A stretch of 64,000 nucleotides of DNA from CADCVW01 sp964251385 (GTDB taxonomy: Bacteria; Pseudomonadota; Alphaproteobacteria; Sphingomonadales; Sphingomonadaceae). The position numbers and the translations under genes were made by a program. A model generated the notes under the pieces. The model made no database searches and was not told the DNA's origin. It was given only the letters and a program-made list of their open reading frames with translations. The DNA is taken from positions 62,001 to 126,000 of the forward strand of contig CAXUJK010000001.1 of the NCBI GenBank assembly GCA_964251385.1. Reading direction: 5' to 3'. Below are positions 63,153 through 64,000 of this stretch, piece by piece (within the stretch, counting starts at the first letter, position 1; the number at the start of each line of letters is the position of its first letter).

Positions 63153-63874
63153 AGCCCGCCGAACCTGCGCGTTCGCGTCGCGAAGCTGTCGCACGCGGCG
63201 CGCAAGGCCGCGCCGTCGAAGTCGGGCCACAGCGTGTCGACGAACAGCAGTTCGGCGTAAGCCGCCTGCCACAGCAGGAAGTTGGACAGCCGGACCTCGC
63301 CCGACGTGCGGATCAGCAGATCGAGCTCGGGCAGATGCGAGGTGTCGAGCGCTGCTCCAAGGCTAGCCTCGTCGATCGCGGTGCCCGCCTCCGCCAGCCG
63401 TTGCGCCGCGCCCGCAAGTTCCGCGCGCGCTCCGTAGTTGAGGGCGACGACCAGCGTCAGCCGCCGATTGTCCGCGGTGCGCGCGACCGCGTCGTCCAGC
63501 ATGGCAACGATGTCCGGCCGGAACGCGCGCCAGTCGCCGATCAGCTGCAGCCGCACGCCCTGATCGTGCAGCTCGCCCAATTCATTCCGCAGGTAGAGCT
63601 TCAACAAACCCATGAGATCGTCGATCTCCGCGGCGGGCCTGCGCCAGTTCTCCGACGAAAAGGCGTACAGCGTCAGCACTTCGATGCCGATCTCGGCCGC
63701 GGCCTTCAACGTCTTGCGGACCGCCTCGGCACCCTGCCGGTGTCCCGCGACGCGTGGCAGATGGCGCGACTTCGCCCAGCGGCCATTGCCGTCCATGATG
63801 ATCGCGACGTGCCGCGGAATGTCCGCGCGGCCGGCCGTGGACGCGGGCTTGTGGTCGGCCGGAGCCGAGGTCAC
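63149..63874 (-). CDS. uppS: Isoprenyl transferase (undecaprenyl diphosphate synthase)
   Basis: The protein has 241 residues from the GTG at 63874. This start lies 25 bases after the frr stop; an ATG at 63949 would run back through frr. Motifs include HVAIIMDGNGRWAKSR (catalytic Asp), FSSENWRRP and the C-terminal LIRTSGEVRLSNFLLWQAAYAELLF. It builds the C55 lipid carrier for cell-wall synthesis. Confidence 0.95.
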   Translation of the reverse strand: MTSAPADHKPASTAGRADIPRHVAIIMDGNGRWAKSRHLPRVAGHRQGAEAVRKTLKAAAEIGIEVLTLYAFSSENWRRPAAEIDDLMGLLKLYLRNELGELHDQGVRLQLIGDWRAFRPDIVAMLDDAVARTADNRRLTLVVALNYGARAELAGAAQRLAEAGTAIDEASLGAALDTSHLPELDLLIRTSGEVRLSNFLLWQAAYAELLFVDTLWPDFDGAALRAACDSFATRTRRFGGL

Positions 63875-63899
63875 GCCGTCGGCCTGCCGAGCGGCGCGA

Positions 63900-64000
63900 T
63901 CATTTCCCCAGAATTTCCTTTTCCTTGGCCTGCGATGTCGCATCGACATCAGCCACGGTCGCGTCCGTCAGCTTCTGGATCTCCGCCTCGAAGCGCTTGC
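63900..64000 (-). CDS. frr: Ribosome recycling factor, C-terminal fragment
   Basis: Only the last 32 codons are in the window (KRFEAEIQKLTDATVADVDATSQAKEKEILGK, then TGA). The ending AKEKEILG is diagnostic of Frr. It is the upstream neighbour of uppS, as in most alphaproteobacteria. The gene continues beyond the right edge. Confidence 0.93.
   Translation of the reverse strand, partial: KRFEAEIQKLTDATVADVDATSQAKEKEILGK

Overview
The window is high-G+C alphaproteobacterial chromosome, most likely from a Sphingomonas-type sphingomonad. The order lipA-ratA-(cinA, ispDF)-dusB-ntrY-ntrX-hfq-hflX-mazG, the tandem-domain Hfq, and an envelope block frr-uppS-cdsA-dxr-rseP-bamA-skp-fabZ that lacks lpxD/lpxA all point that way. 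Genes are tightly packed, with many 1-4 base ATGA/GTGA/CTGA overlaps. The assignment is inference from gene content and order; no database search was run.

Layout. 1-10.1 kb is a carbohydrate-use cluster: a secreted GH43 (cut by the window edge), a periplasmic aldose 1-epimerase, a FadR-type GntR regulator, a PhyH-family dioxygenase, a cytoplasmic GH43, a cytoplasmic GH5-like enzyme and a four-gene ABC oligosaccharide importer. Oligosaccharides are probably trimmed outside, imported by the ABC system and hydrolysed inside. 10.2-14.4 kb holds a small lipoprotein gene with a clear terminator and a glycosyltransferase-GH130 pair. 14.5-17.7 kb holds an M28 peptidase and EttA. 17.7-20.1 kb is a small accessory patch with lower G+C genes at its start: two unknown proteins, a BrnT/XRE toxin-antitoxin pair, a Uma2 nuclease-like gene, and several relics resembling the end of the XRE antitoxin. 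20.2-27 kb holds a secreted unknown protein, Hsp20 and a 1632-residue RTX metalloprotease in which the RTX block precedes the protease domain.

27-44.8 kb is mostly housekeeping: an NYN protein, a PilZ protein, carbonic anhydrase, lipoyl synthase, RatA, CinA, IspDF, DusB, NtrYX, a double Hfq, HflX and MazG, then a tight minus-strand operon dac-tmk-holB-metG-tatD-MBL-small membrane protein reaching to 46.0 kb. A lytic transglycosylase, a palindromic repeat and tRNA-Ser(TGA) follow. A PadR/membrane protein/hydrolase cassette lies directly after the tRNA. 50.3-51.7 kb carries glutaryl-CoA dehydrogenase and L31. 51.8-56.4 kb is a cobalamin riboswitch controlling a btuB-F-C-D uptake operon. 56.4-64 kb is the envelope and isoprenoid block, ending in a truncated frr.

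The most unusual points are three genes that appear to start at CTG or ATT, the reversed-domain RTX protease, the antitoxin-relic patch, the tandem Hfq, and the absence of ntrBC between dusB and ntrY.
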